Positions 21,212-30,787 are shown, counted from the first letter of the stretch. The stretch: 64,000 nt of DNA from Enterobacter sp. Bisph1 (GCF_000814905.1 NZ_JXAG01000021.1:20541-84540), one strand, 5' to 3'. A program made the numbers and translations. Notes: generated by a model from the letters alone, not told the origin.

Positions 21212-21225
21212 GAACAATCAACCAT

Positions 21226-21258
21226 AAAAAAGAGGCTGCCGGGTGGCAGCCTCTTTAC
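21226..21258. terminator. Bidirectional terminator between uspG and ahpF
   Basis: AAAAAAGAGGCTGCC-GGGT-GGCAGCCTCTTT: a 12-bp stem with A and T flanks, between the convergent uspG and ahpF genes. Confidence 0.88.
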
Positions 21259-21291
21259 GTTTGCAGGTCTTGTCTTACTTTCTTATTTTAC

Positions 21292-22857
21292 TTATGCCGT
21301 TTTGGTGCGGATCAGATAGTCAAAAGAGCTCAGTGATGCTTTGGCACCTTCACCGGTAGCAATAATGATCTGTTTGTACGGCACCGTGGTGCAGTCGCCT
21401 GCGGCAAAGACACCTTTCACGCTGGTTTCGCACTTGGCGTCGATAATGATCTCGCCCATGCGGTTAAGCTCAATTGCGCCTTCCAGCCAGGTGGTATTCG
21501 GCAGCAGACCAATCTGGACAAAGATCCCCGCCAGCGCAACCTGATGCACGTCGCCGCTGATGCGATCGCGATACTCCAGACCGGTGACTTTACTGCCGTC
21601 ACCTTTCACTTCGGTGGTCTGCGCATTGAGGATAATGTCGACGTTTTTCAGGCTGCGAATTTTATCCTGCAGGACCTGATCGGCTTTCATTTCCGGGGCG
21701 AATTCGAGCAGCGTAACGTGCTCAACAATCCCGGCCAGATCGATAGCCGCTTCGACACCGGAGTTCCCGCCGCCGATAACCGCCACGCGTTTACCTTTAA
21801 ACAACGGGCCGTCACAGTGCGGGCAGTAGGTTACGCCTTTGGTGCGATACTGATCTTCGCCGGGCACGTTCATATTGCGCCATTTCGCGCCGGTGGCAAT
21901 GATAATACTGCGTGCTTTCAGCACCGCGCCGGACCCGGTTTCAATCTGATGCAGCCCGCCTTCAACCGCCGCAGGCACCAGTTTGCTGGCGCTCTGGCTG
22001 TCGATGACATCCACTTCATAATCCGCAACGTGCGCTTTCAGCGCGCCGGCAAATTTCTGGCCTTCGGTTTTAGGGACCGAAATATAGTTTTCAATGTCTA
22101 CGGTATCCAGCACCTGACCACCAAAGCGTTCGCCCATCAGGCCGGTACGAATGCCTTTACGTGCGGAGTAAACCGCCGCCGCCGCGCCCGCAGGGCCGGA
22201 GCCAACAATCAGCACATCATAGGCGTCGCGTTTGTTCAGCTCTTCCGCAGCACGTTTTTCCGCGCCGGTATCGATTTTGGCAACGATTTCCGTCAGCGTC
22301 ATACGGCCCTGGCCGAACTCTTTACCGTTAACAAACACCGCCGGAACGCCCATCACGTTGCGATCGGTAATTTCGTTCTGGAACGTGCCGCCATCAATTG
22401 CCGTATGTTTGATACGCGGGTTGAGCACCGCCATCAGGTTCAGCGCCTGCACCACGTCCGGGCAGTTATGACATGACAGCGAGTAATAGGTTTCAAACTC
22501 GAAATCGCCGTCAAGGTTGCGGATCTGCTCCAGCAGCGCCTGCGCCTCTTTCGACGGATGACCACCGGTCCACAGCAGCGCCAGCACCAGTGAAGTAAAT
22601 TCGTGACCCAGCGGCGAACCGGCAAAACGCGGACCGGTATTTGAGCCTGGGTTAGTGATCATAAATGAGGGTTTGCGCACCGACAGGCTGTTGTCTTCTT
22701 TAAAGGAGACCTTGTCTGACAGCTCCGCGATTTCTGCAAGCAGTTCCTTGATTTCTGCCGATTTAGCGCTGTCGTCCAGCGTGGCAATCAGCTCAACAGG
22801 TTTGGTCAGCTTCTCAAGGTAGGCTTTGAGCTGCGTTTTCATTGTGGTGTCGAGCAT
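21292..22857 (-). CDS. ahpF: Alkyl hydroperoxide reductase subunit F
   Basis: 521-residue NADH:peroxiredoxin reductase that recharges AhpC. The N-terminal tandem thioredoxin-like domain carries CHNC ([10 protein letters not shown]); the C-terminal thioredoxin-reductase-like part carries the FAD site [17 protein letters not shown], the redox pair CPHC ([10 protein letters not shown]) and the NAD site [10 protein letters not shown]. Length and sequence match E. coli AhpF. It follows ahpC on the same strand after 239 bp that contain a stable hairpin, which probably lowers ahpF relative to ahpC expression. Confidence 0.98.
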   Translation of the reverse strand: MLDTTMKTQLKAYLEKLTKPVELIATLDDSAKSAEIKELLAEIAELSDKVSFKEDNSLSVRKPSFMITNPGSNTGPRFAGSPLGHEFTSLVLALLWTGGHPSKEAQALLEQIRNLDGDFEFETYYSLSCHNCPDVVQALNLMAVLNPRIKHTAIDGGTFQNEITDRNVMGVPAVFVNGKEFGQGRMTLTEIVAKIDTGAEKRAAEELNKRDAYDVLIVGSGPAGAAAAVYSARKGIRTGLMGERFGGQVLDTVDIENYISVPKTEGQKFAGALKAHVADYEVDVIDSQSASKLVPAAVEGGLHQIETGSGAVLKARSIIIATGAKWRNMNVPGEDQYRTKGVTYCPHCDGPLFKGKRVAVIGGGNSGVEAAIDLAGIVEHVTLLEFAPEMKADQVLQDKIRSLKNVDIILNAQTTEVKGDGSKVTGLEYRDRISGDVHQVALAGIFVQIGLLPNTTWLEGAIELNRMGEIIIDAKCETSVKGVFAAGDCTTVPYKQIIIATGEGAKASLSSFDYLIRTKTA

Positions 22858-23016
22858 TATTTATCTCCTGCGTAGAAACATCATCATGCAAGCTGCCTTG
22901 CGCGGCTGCCTGAATGCAACTTGAATCATGGTGTTGGAATGAAACGGGCACCGAAGCACCCGTTTGGCTAAATTCGCCAGTATTTCGTGTTCCGGGAAGG
23001 CGGCAAGCTTAAGAAT

Positions 23017-23075
23017 CCCCGGGAGCTTACATAAGTAAGTGACCGGGGTGATTAAGCGCAGCCAACGCCCCCGGA
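23017..23075 (-). repeat. Intercistronic hairpin element between ahpC and ahpF
   Basis: Inverted repeat with outer arms CCCCGG/CCGGGG (23017-23022, 23043-23048) and inner arms CTTAC/GTAAG, followed by GTGATTAAGCGCAGCCAACG. The combination of CTTAC...GTAAG, GACCGGGG and GCAGCCAACG resembles short intergenic elements I know from many enterobacterial genomes. In mRNA it would fold between the two cistrons and protect the upstream ahpC part or reduce read-through. Confidence 0.6.
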
Positions 23076-23096
23076 GCGCGAAAGACGCAGTGAATT

Positions 23097-23660
23097 TTAG
23101 ATTTTGCCGACCAGGTCGAGGGACGGAGCCAGAGTCGCTTCACCCTCTTTCCACTTAGCCGGGCACACTTCACCTGGGTGAGAAGCCACGTACTGAGCCG
23201 CTTTGATTTTACGCAGCAGGTCAGATGCGTCGCGGCCGATGCCTTCAGCGGTGACTTCGATAGCCTGGATGATGCCCTGCGGGTCAACAACGAAGGTAGC
23301 ACGGTCGGCCAGGCCTTCATCTTCACGCATGTTTTCGAAGTTACGGGTCAGGGCGCCAGTCGGGTCGCCGATCATTGCGTATTTGATTTTCGCAATGGTT
23401 TCGGAGCTGCTGTGCCATGCTTTATGGGTAAAGTGGGTATCGGTAGAAACAGAGTAAACATCCACGCCCAGTTTCTGCAGCTCTTCGTAGTGGTCAGCCA
23501 CGTCGCCCAGTTCAGTCGGGCATACGAAGGTGAAGTCAGCCGGGTAGAAGAAGAAAACGCTCCAGCGGCCTTCGGTATCTTTCTCGGTTACTTCGATGAA
23601 CTCACCGTTTTTGAACGCCTGGTTTTTGAAAGGTTTAATCTTGGTATTAATTAAGGACAT
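23097..23660 (-). CDS. ahpC: Alkyl hydroperoxide reductase subunit C (peroxiredoxin)
   Basis: 187-residue typical 2-Cys peroxiredoxin that reduces organic peroxides and low hydrogen peroxide in the cytoplasm, recycled by AhpF. The peroxidatic Cys47 is in DFTFVCPTE and the resolving Cys near residue 166 in PGEVCPAKW. The protein is nearly identical to E. coli AhpC. In E. coli it is under OxyR; the divergent region to dsbG, also OxyR-controlled there, is the expected site. A good AGGAAG-type ribosome site precedes the start. Confidence 0.98.
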   Translation of the reverse strand: MSLINTKIKPFKNQAFKNGEFIEVTEKDTEGRWSVFFFYPADFTFVCPTELGDVADHYEELQKLGVDVYSVSTDTHFTHKAWHSSSETIAKIKYAMIGDPTGALTRNFENMREDEGLADRATFVVDPQGIIQAIEVTAEGIGRDASDLLRKIKAAQYVASHPGEVCPAKWKEGEATLAPSLDLVGKI

Positions 23661-24027
23661 CTATACTTCCTCCGTGTTTTCGTTGAGGTGTAAGGTAACG
23701 AACTTCGATCGTCAGAGCCAATGCATTTGCTTTATCAAATCAATAAGCGTTAGCTAACAACCCGCAACGTGCAACCTTGTGAACGGCTTAATCGCCAAAA
23801 GCAAAAAGGCCACCGCGACGGGTGGCCTCGATACCTGAAATACCCGCGGGTAACTTCAGCGCCAGCACGCTGGCTATGTTTTGCGCTCATCAGCCAAAAG
23901 TCAATAAGCGGTTTTGATTACACCACTGCTGACGAGCGGCGACAATGTTTTTCCCTGCGATCTTACCAATGGCTGCGATAGGTTTGCTCTAAGTCTCAAT
24001 TTACCCATTGAATTAATAAGGATTTTT
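23661..24027. other. Divergent intergenic region, ahpC / dsbG
   Basis: 367 bp with the promoters of both oxidative-stress genes. Besides them it contains a minus-strand intrinsic terminator (23803-23827) that no annotated gene explains. I could not place an OxyR site with certainty by eye. Confidence 0.5.
23803..23827 (-). terminator. Orphan intrinsic terminator upstream of ahpC
   Basis: On the minus strand GGCCACC-CGTCGC-GGTGGCC followed by TTTTTGC: seven perfect GC-rich pairs, six-base loop and a T5 tract. It lies 143 bases before the ahpC start and would stop any minus-strand transcript begun beyond it. Confidence 0.7.
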
Positions 24028-24774
24028 ATGTTTAAGCGCTTGTTAATGTTGACCCTCCTCCCGCTGACCCTGCATGCCGAAGAGCTGCCTGCGCCGGTGA
24101 AAGCGATAGAAAAACAAGGCATTACTATTATCAAATCCTTCGACGCGCCGGGCGGCATGAAAGGCTATCTGGGAAAATATCAGGAAATGGGCGTGACTAT
24201 TTATGTCACGCCGGACGGTAAACACGCCATCTCCGGCTATATGTACGATGAGGCGGGCACGAACCTGAGTGAAAAAATGATTGCTAAAGACATCTACGCC
24301 CCGGCCGGCCGCGCGCTATGGCAGCGGATGGAAAAAGCCGACTGGCTGCTGGACGGCAAAAAAACCGCGCCGCGCGTGGTATACGTGTTTGCCGATCCCT
24401 ATTGCCCGTACTGCAAACAGTTCTGGCAGCAGGCGCGCCCGTGGGTGGAGTCCGGCAAAGTACAAATTCGCACCCTGCTGGTGGGCATTATCAAACCGGA
24501 AAGCCCGGCCGCAGCGGCAGCGATTATGAGCGCTAAAGATCCGGCGCAAAGCTGGCATGACTATGAGCAATCCAATGGCAAAATGGCGCTGACGCTGCCC
24601 ACCAGCGTGCCGCCGGAAATAGCCAAAACGCTCAATATGCATCAGAAAATCATGGACGAACTCGGCGCGAATGCCACGCCCGCTATTTACTATATGAATG
24701 AAGAGAATGTATTGCAGCAGGAAGTCGGTTTGCCCGATGGCGAAAAAATGAAAACCATTATGGGCGAGAAATAA
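24028..24774 (+). CDS. dsbG: Periplasmic thiol:disulfide isomerase/reductase DsbG
   Basis: 248-residue periplasmic protein (E. coli DsbG length) that guards single cysteines from over-oxidation and is kept reduced by DsbD. The start at 24028 has AAGGA upstream and a short signal peptide ending TLHA; an in-frame extension to 23914 is not credible. The N-terminal dimerisation domain is followed by a thioredoxin fold with the active site CPYC (Cys126, Cys129) in [12 protein letters not shown] and the cis-Pro loop in NATPAIYY. The gene is divergent from ahpC, as in E. coli. Confidence 0.95.
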   Translation: MFKRLLMLTLLPLTLHAEELPAPVKAIEKQGITIIKSFDAPGGMKGYLGKYQEMGVTIYVTPDGKHAISGYMYDEAGTNLSEKMIAKDIYAPAGRALWQRMEKADWLLDGKKTAPRVVYVFADPYCPYCKQFWQQARPWVESGKVQIRTLLVGIIKPESPAAAAAIMSAKDPAQSWHDYEQSNGKMALTLPTSVPPEIAKTLNMHQKIMDELGANATPAIYYMNEENVLQQEVGLPDGEKMKTIMGEK

Positions 24775-24803
24775 CGGCGGCGCAGGCAGCACCGCCGACC
24801 ACG

Positions 24804-25964
24804 CTATAATTTACACAGGCGCTCGGCCGCCGCCAGCAGCGTCGATTCCTGCTTCGCAAAGCACAGGCGGATAAGCTTATGCGGGAAGGGATCGGCGCAG
24901 AACACCGACAGCGGGATCGCCGCCACGCCTATCTCTTTCGTTAGCCACTGGCAAAAGCGCACATCATCGAGATCGGAAACGGCGCTGTAATCCGCCAGCA
25001 GAAAATAGGTGCCTTCGCAGGGCAAAATTTCAAGCTTGCTGGGATGTAACGCATTCACCAGCACATCGCGGCGCGCGCGGTAAAACTGCGCTAATTCACG
25101 GTAATGCTCCGGCTCGGCGCGCAACATATCCGCCAGCGCCAGCTGCGCCGGGGTATTTACCGAGAACGTCAGATATTGATGCACCTTACGCAGCTCTGCG
25201 CTAATGGCAGCGGGTGCCACGCAGTAACCCACTTTCCAGCCGGTCATATGGTAGGTTTTGCCGAATGACGAAACCGCTACCGCCCGCTCACGTAATTGTG
25301 GATGTGCCAGCACGCTGGCGTGCCCCTCTTCGCTAAAACAGATATGTTCATACACTTCATCACTGAGCAGATAAATTTCGCGCTCGGCAATCGCCTGCCA
25401 TAGCGCAGCGAAATCGGCTTTGCGCCAGACGGTTGCCGACGGGTTGTGCGGCGTATTCAAAATTACCAGTCGCGTGCGCTCGCTCAGAAACCCGGCAAAA
25501 GCCTGCCAGTCGACATGAAAATGCGGCGGCTGCAGGGCAATGCGCTTTAATACGCCACCGGCTAGCTCTACCGCCGGCGCGTAACTGTCGTAACTCGGAT
25601 CAAAACAGATCACTTCATCGCCCTGACGCACCAGCGCGGTGATCGCCGCATACAATGCTTCCGTCGCCCCGGCCGTAACGGTGATATCGCTATTAACGTC
25701 CGGTTTGTGACCGTACAGTTCCGCGGTTTTATCGGCAATCGCTTCGCGCAGCGCCTGCACGCCGATCATCGGCGCGTACTGATTCGCCCCCTGCGCCACG
25801 TGAAACGCTAATCGCTCCTGCAAATAACGCGGCCCATCGAAATCCGGAAAACCCTGTGACAGGTTAATCGCCTGATGCTGCTCTGCCAGCGCGCTCATCT
25901 GCGTGAAGATCGTCGTGCCGAGGGACGGGAATTTACTTTTTGGAATCAGTGGGTTATCGCTCAT
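24804..25964 (-). CDS. ybdL: PLP-dependent methionine aminotransferase YbdL
   Basis: 386-residue class I/II aminotransferase, the same length as E. coli YbdL, an enzyme that prefers methionine, His and aromatic amino acids and belongs to the kynurenine aminotransferase-like fold. The start at 25964 gives M-S-D-N-P-L-I-P, matching E. coli MTNNPLIP. Visible landmarks are NTPHNPSATVW (pyridine-binding Asn), SDEVYEHICF, and the PLP lysine in SSFGKTYHMTGWKVGY. It converges with dsbG. A 33-residue in-frame upstream extension is rejected. Confidence 0.94.
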   Translation of the reverse strand: MSDNPLIPKSKFPSLGTTIFTQMSALAEQHQAINLSQGFPDFDGPRYLQERLAFHVAQGANQYAPMIGVQALREAIADKTAELYGHKPDVNSDITVTAGATEALYAAITALVRQGDEVICFDPSYDSYAPAVELAGGVLKRIALQPPHFHVDWQAFAGFLSERTRLVILNTPHNPSATVWRKADFAALWQAIAEREIYLLSDEVYEHICFSEEGHASVLAHPQLRERAVAVSSFGKTYHMTGWKVGYCVAPAAISAELRKVHQYLTFSVNTPAQLALADMLRAEPEHYRELAQFYRARRDVLVNALHPSKLEILPCEGTYFLLADYSAVSDLDDVRFCQWLTKEIGVAAIPLSVFCADPFPHKLIRLCFAKQESTLLAAAERLCKL

Positions 25965-26400
25965 TGTTCTCAGCCTGCTAGTTATATGCGTGTTGTTAGC
26001 ACAATAACATGATGCTAGCTCTGACGGCGGCTGAATGAAAAGAGCGAACTGCTTTATGGGCAAAGGTGGCTGCGTACGGGTTCAAGGCAAAGTAAAAAAG
26101 CACCTTTATTGAGAGTCAAAATATCCCTGAGATGCTTGTTTGCACTATGGCAGCTAAGTGCCAGAAGCGAACGTATACAGGTTTACAACTGCCTGTAAGT
26201 AAACTGAATTTGACTTTCTCGCTCAATTTGTGAAGAGATTTAACACTTTTGGTATCAAAGTTGTGTACAGGTGTAACCATATGTTGGTAAGTATAATGGT
26301 ATATTTCCTAAAATTAATGTGTCTGATTGCTGAACAACTCCAAGAGTGATTTACTGCGCATCTGGTTTGTTGTATGTGCTTACTGTAAGCAAAAGAAAAC
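25965..26400. other. Intergenic region at the core/accessory junction
   Basis: 436 bp in which base composition shifts from balanced to AT-rich. No convincing gene, RNA or known element. The gene at 26401 presumably has its promoter here. This marks the end of the conserved E. coli-like gene order. Confidence 0.5.
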
Positions 26401-27606
26401 ATGAACAACAAAAAAATAATTCAAAGAAAACTGCTGAAATATCACAGTAATTCTTTAAAAACTTTTAGTTATTATTCAGATCTTGCAGGCGCTGACCTGC
26501 GTTTTATGGATCTCCGGAGGCTCAATTTGAGAAATATCAATTTATCCGGAAGTGACCTTTCTTTCAGTGATCTAAGTGGCGCTGATTTATCATTTGCCAG
26601 ACTTAAGGGGGCTAATATCAGTAATTGCAAAACAGAAGGGGCTATCTTCGATCATGCTGTTTGCACAGGTGTTGACTTCTCTAGAAGTAATATCGAAGCC
26701 GCAAGTTTTACTGGTGCATTGATAGATGATGATTCCGTGCCGGAGGCTACGTTGACCACTACACCTCTTATCACTGTATACATGCCGACATGGAATCGAG
26801 AAGCGCTGACAATTCGGGCTATAAAGTCTGTTATTAAACAAGATTATGCTCATTGGGAACTTATCATTATTGATGATTTTTCCTCTTCTTTTGAGACGCT
26901 GAAGGCATTTGTTGCTGAACTTAGAGATCCACGTATAACATACATTCGCAATGAATTTAATTCGGGTGCCTGCGCTGTACGAAATCAGGCCATAAAAATG
27001 GCCAAAGGCTATTTGATCACAGGCCTGGATGATGATGACGAATGGCTTCCTACGCGTCTTTCGTCGTTTGTTGCATATCAGTACAAGCTTGAGACTCACG
27101 CATTTTTGTATGCCAATGATTACCTATGCGACAGCAGCGGTTATCAAAATATAAGTGAATTGAAGAACTATCCCAAACCCGCATACAAAAAGAGCCTGTT
27201 TGATAAAAGAAATATAATCGGTAATCAAATGCTGACTTTAACCGACAGACTACGTAAGACGTTGTTTGATGAGAAACTGAGTGCAGCGCAGGATTATGAT
27301 GCTTTTTATCGGCTGGCTGAAATATACGGAGATCCATTCAAACTGGACGACATTACCCAAGTGCTTTATGTCAATCATGGTGAAGTTCGAATAACATGTT
27401 CAGGGCGAAAGTTCGCAGGCTATCTGGATTTCTATCGAAAACATAAATCCAAACTCGATTCTTCGAGTAAGAAATATCAGCTTTTCACGCTTTATTATAT
27501 CCGTAACAAAAGCATGAGCTTACGTACAATGATGAAACTTATGACACTTCGCAATTTAAAAAGATATATGATGATGTATTCCAGTTTTAGTAAAAGAAAG
27601 TTCTAA
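26401..27606 (+). CDS. Pentapeptide-repeat / GT2 glycosyltransferase fusion protein
   Basis: 401-residue protein of two unlike parts. Residues about 28-105 are pentapeptide repeats of the A(D/N)Lxx type (LAGADLRFMDL, LSGSDLSFSDL, LKGANISN), which should fold as a quadrilateral beta-helix. Residues about 123-330 are a family 2 glycosyltransferase: TVYMPTWNREA at the nucleotide-sugar start, IIIDDFSS, and the metal-binding acidic cluster GLDDDDEW at 208-215. The C-terminus is basic. No signal peptide or membrane helix is seen, so it is probably cytoplasmic, acting on a surface glycan or a protein. AT-rich, unlike its neighbours, suggesting transfer. The acceptor is unknown. Confidence 0.8.
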   Translation: MNNKKIIQRKLLKYHSNSLKTFSYYSDLAGADLRFMDLRRLNLRNINLSGSDLSFSDLSGADLSFARLKGANISNCKTEGAIFDHAVCTGVDFSRSNIEAASFTGALIDDDSVPEATLTTTPLITVYMPTWNREALTIRAIKSVIKQDYAHWELIIIDDFSSSFETLKAFVAELRDPRITYIRNEFNSGACAVRNQAIKMAKGYLITGLDDDDEWLPTRLSSFVAYQYKLETHAFLYANDYLCDSSGYQNISELKNYPKPAYKKSLFDKRNIIGNQMLTLTDRLRKTLFDEKLSAAQDYDAFYRLAEIYGDPFKLDDITQVLYVNHGEVRITCSGRKFAGYLDFYRKHKSKLDSSSKKYQLFTLYYIRNKSMSLRTMMKLMTLRNLKRYMMMYSSFSKRKF

Positions 27607-28022
27607 TTCGTCAATTTTGATGAAGGGTTTGCGCTATGCTCGATGATAGTGCTGTCCTATTTGAGATTAAAATCGTAAGACACGCCACTCAATGGCTAGC
27701 GCCTGCTCTTCGCTCTAAGCGGACTTTCAGCTCACTTAGCTCGTCCGCTTTGTGCCAACGCGGAAGATAGCGCGTCATAACGATTTCAGGATAACCCATA
27801 TAATGGCTTTCTGTTTCAAATTATCGTGGTCGGAATATGATCCTGCCACATCCGGAGCAAATTGCTTTTAAAGCAAATTCCAGTACCACCACTCTGGCCA
27901 AATGTACCAGGCTCTTTACTCTGCCACGACCTACTGAAACTGGCAGAATTATTTCCACACGCTGGCAATATCCCCCACCACAGACAACACTGCTTAAGCC
28001 ACCAGCCCTAATGGAGTAAATC
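27607..28022. other. Intergenic region with an inverted repeat-family copy
   Basis: 416 bp between the GT2 fusion and the DUF1349 gene. It holds one inverted copy of the two-hairpin repeat (27700-27764). Two short overlapping open frames on opposite strands (about 27821-28024) have no recognisable product and no ribosome site. Confidence 0.5.
27700..27764 (-). repeat. Two-hairpin dispersed repeat, copy 1 (inverted)
   Basis: Read on the minus strand it gives TTCCGCGTTGGCACAAAGCG then AAGTCCGCTTAGAGCGAAGA, i.e. both modules of the family seen at 62533 and 58750. Confidence 0.65.
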
Positions 28023-28595
28023 ATGCCGGATGAATTCTACTGGATTAATGAGCCGCAGCAGTGGCGCAAAGCGCGTGACAAAGTCGACGTGGTCACCGAC
28101 GGTCACACCGATTTTTGGCGTAAAACCTGGTACGGGTTTGAGCGCTTCAGCGGTCATGGTTTTGTGCACGACGTGACGGGAGACTTTACCTTTCAGGTGC
28201 GCATTCAGGCGCGCTTCTCCGAGCTGTACGATCAGGCAGGCATTTTACTGGTAGCCGACGCGCAGAATTGGCTGAAAGCCGGTATCGAATTTAACGATGG
28301 CGCGCCCGCCATTGGCAGCGTGTTAACACAAGGTCATTCCGACTGGGCTACCGGGATATTTCCCGGTGACGCGGCTGACTTCTGGCTGCGCCTGAGCCGC
28401 AAAGGCGACGCACTTCGGCTGCAATACTCTACTGACGGTTGTAGATGGCCATTGTTGCGATTGTGTCATTTCCCCCATCCGCGCTGCGCCGTGGGTATGA
28501 TGTGCTGCACGCCGGAGCGAAGCGGGCTGGAAGTGAGTTTTTCAGAAATTGCCCTTACACCGTTACTGGAGAAAGATCTGCACGATCTGAGTTAG
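28023..28595 (+). CDS. DUF1349 family protein (concanavalin-like fold)
   Basis: 190-residue cytoplasmic protein of the DUF1349 family, which adopts a beta-jelly-roll of the concanavalin A/glucanase type. The family hallmarks are visible: WRKTWYGFERFSGH near residue 35 and YDQAGILLVADAQNWLKAGIEF in the middle. The family is often annotated as regulation of enolase, and homologs bind or act on carbohydrates; the specific role here is unknown. It has a GGAG site before the ATG and appears to be a single-gene unit. Confidence 0.8.
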   Translation: MPDEFYWINEPQQWRKARDKVDVVTDGHTDFWRKTWYGFERFSGHGFVHDVTGDFTFQVRIQARFSELYDQAGILLVADAQNWLKAGIEFNDGAPAIGSVLTQGHSDWATGIFPGDAADFWLRLSRKGDALRLQYSTDGCRWPLLRLCHFPHPRCAVGMMCCTPERSGLEVSFSEIALTPLLEKDLHDLS

Positions 28596-29019
28596 CCCTG
28601 TGCCGCCTGCGTTAGATAATCGACCGATACTTTTTTAGTTCGGTTGCCGCCTGCGGCAATAATCGAAAAAGTAGCCATTGAAACCTTTCAGCTGTTTCTC
28701 AGAAGTGTGCTGATCATTTGAATGAGTAAATCGTTGCACAGAAAATAACATTTCCACTTTACTAATAAAGCTGCCGAATAATTTTTGGATACAGCATATA
28801 TTATTAACTCCGTCACAATATATCATACAAAGAATAATTGGCATCCATTTTAAGGATAATCTTAGCGCCTGATATATATGATAATTTTTAATTATCTATA
28901 ACGTGCCAAGTGAAAAATAAAATTAAGATCTCTTTTTATGAAAATCATCATGAAGGTTTCCCTTTAGTCGCCGATAAAAATAGAGTTCACACTGGAAATG
29001 GAAAGTACCTGAGGCCGTT
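28596..29019. other. Upstream region of the chemoreceptor gene
   Basis: 424 bp, AT-rich. Near its start is a small GCCGC-CT-GCGGC hairpin that may end the DUF1349 transcript; near its end is the FliA promoter. The 69-residue minus-strand frame inside has no support. Confidence 0.5.
28951..28977 (+). promoter_or_regulatory. FliA (sigma-28) flagellar-class promoter
   Basis: The -10 element GCCGATAA (28970-28977) is an exact match to the sigma-28 consensus. The -35 element TGAAGGTT matches TAAAGTTT at 6 of 8 positions, and the spacing is the canonical 11 bases. It lies 43 bases before the start of a chemoreceptor gene, the usual sigma-28 target. Confidence 0.85.
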
Positions 29020-30558
29020 ATGACCATTTTAAAAAAATTGCTCTTTGTTTTTGCCATTACGCTTATTGCCATGATCTTACTTGGTGTTCTAAGCCTCAGA
29101 GCCTTAGATAAAGCGCAAGAACGCTTTGATTTTGTAGTTAATAATAGCTTGCAAAGTATCAGTCAACTCAGTGAGGCCGTGCAGCACCGTGAAGAGGCTC
29201 GCCGCCAGAACTTAATGTCTTTGCTAAGCGGTGACGATGCGGTTTTCGATAAACATATCGTCACGGTGAAGGATGAACTCAATAAAACTAATGCGATATT
29301 TAAAAATTATCGTGAAAATTTAATCAGTAATGAGACCGATGCTGAATTACTGAAGCAGACTCAAGACGCCTTTGATGTTTATCTACAAAGAATTGATGAC
29401 ATGATCGCGACGTACCACAGTCAGGGCGTTGAAGCGGCACGAAAAATGGTTTCGGACGGTGGCGCTACCGCGAATGCTTCGGTTATCTTGAGCGCCTCTT
29501 TAAAGGCGATGCTGGCGAATAATTATAAAATCGCCAGGACCTACGCTGAGAATAACCATACGCAGTACGTAAATACCTTCTGGTTAATGGTCGGCACGAT
29601 CATCTTTTTAGTCGTCTTAATTGGCGTATTTTCCTCGGCTATCCTCAGCTATTTGAGCAAAGGCTTAAAAAACTTGCAAAATAGTATGGGGAATATCAGC
29701 AGCACCCTCGATTTAACCGTTAAAGTGGATCTGCATAAAAAAGACGAACTGGGCGCAACCGCCAGCAGCTTTAATAACTTGATGGATAAAATCCGCGAGG
29801 TATTAAGCAGCGTGAAAGATGCCAGTAATGAAGTGGATGTTGCCGCCAGTGAAATCGCCAAAAGCAATGACGATCTCTCATCGCGTACCGAGTCGCAGGC
29901 GTCATCGCTGGAACAGACCGCCGCCAGCATGAACCAACTGTCGGCCACGGTTAAACACAATATGGACAACGCGAAAGAAGCGAACACCTTTATTGGCCGT
30001 GTTCAGACCATGGTTAACGAAAGCCATCGCGAATTGAGTTCTCTGCAAAAGTCCATTGATGATATCGCGGCATCGTCGGCCAAAATCTCTGAAATAACCG
30101 ACATTATCGACGGTATCGCCTTCCAGACTAATATTCTGGCACTTAACGCAGCGGTTGAAGCCGCCCGCGCCGGTGAACAAGGCAAAGGCTTTGCGGTGGT
30201 CGCTGGCGAAGTACGCTCGCTGTCGCAGCGCTCATCCGTCGCGGCCCGCGATATTCGCGGCCTGATTGATGAAGCCATTAAGAACGTCGGCCAGGGCGTG
30301 AGCTACGCGGCAAACGTCACCACGCGGATGAATGAAGCCCTCGGATCCGTTGACGAAACCACGGTGCTGATTAATCAGGTGAATAACTCGTCGACCGAGC
30401 AGAGTCACGGTATCGATCAGGTTAACGTGGCGGTTAGCCAGATGGAAGGTAACCTGCAGCAGAACGCTGCCATGGTGGAAGAGATGGCAACAGCGGCTAA
30501 CTCTCTTAGCCATCAGGCCGGTAAGCTGATGACTGAAGTGAATGCGTTCCGCTTGTAA
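29020..30558 (+). CDS. Methyl-accepting chemotaxis protein
   Basis: 512-residue chemoreceptor. TM1 is at residues about 7-27, a periplasmic four-helix-bundle sensor domain at 30-186, TM2 at 187-208, HAMP at about 209-262, and a cytoplasmic signalling domain to the end with the invariant hairpin tip IDGIAFQTNILALNAAVEAA. Methylation-type segments (SSLEQTAASMNQL) are present. The protein ends in NAFRL without the NWETF/NWESF tether that high-abundance receptors use to bind CheR. No che or flagellar genes are nearby, so it is an orphan receptor. The FliA promoter upstream ties it to the flagellar regulon. The ligand is unknown. Confidence 0.93.
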   Translation: MTILKKLLFVFAITLIAMILLGVLSLRALDKAQERFDFVVNNSLQSISQLSEAVQHREEARRQNLMSLLSGDDAVFDKHIVTVKDELNKTNAIFKNYRENLISNETDAELLKQTQDAFDVYLQRIDDMIATYHSQGVEAARKMVSDGGATANASVILSASLKAMLANNYKIARTYAENNHTQYVNTFWLMVGTIIFLVVLIGVFSSAILSYLSKGLKNLQNSMGNISSTLDLTVKVDLHKKDELGATASSFNNLMDKIREVLSSVKDASNEVDVAASEIAKSNDDLSSRTESQASSLEQTAASMNQLSATVKHNMDNAKEANTFIGRVQTMVNESHRELSSLQKSIDDIAASSAKISEITDIIDGIAFQTNILALNAAVEAARAGEQGKGFAVVAGEVRSLSQRSSVAARDIRGLIDEAIKNVGQGVSYAANVTTRMNEALGSVDETTVLINQVNNSSTEQSHGIDQVNVAVSQMEGNLQQNAAMVEEMATAANSLSHQAGKLMTEVNAFRL

Positions 30559-30567
30559 TTCTTCTCT

Positions 30568-30602
30568 GTCAGGCAAGCGTGCTCCCCTGCCGCTTGCCTG
30601 AC
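30568..30602 (+). terminator. Hairpin after the chemoreceptor gene
   Basis: Perfect 12-bp inverted repeat GTCAGGCAAGCG / CGCTTGCCTGAC with an 11-base loop, 10 bases after the stop codon. It lacks a T-run, so it could stabilise the 3' end or act as a weak terminator. Confidence 0.6.
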
Positions 30603-30787
30603 ATGTTCCTCCTTCATTAACTCTTCGGTTATCGGCTCTTTAAAATGGTTTAACCTTTCATTCAGGGTTTGTTTTTTCACAAAGAATATGACAGGCATTG
30701 AATGTCTAAATAGTAGATACACCACTATTCTGAAATAGTATAATTGCCTTTATAGTTTTGTTTTTTATTTTTCGCGATATGCCGGTT

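Noticed and set aside
21544..22476. 310-codon plus-strand frame
   Set aside because: Antisense to ahpF and mostly His/Arg/Phe shadow text with no family features.
27821..28024. Overlapping 60- and 67-codon frames on opposite strands before the DUF1349 gene
   Set aside because: No ribosome site, no domain and no preference between strands.
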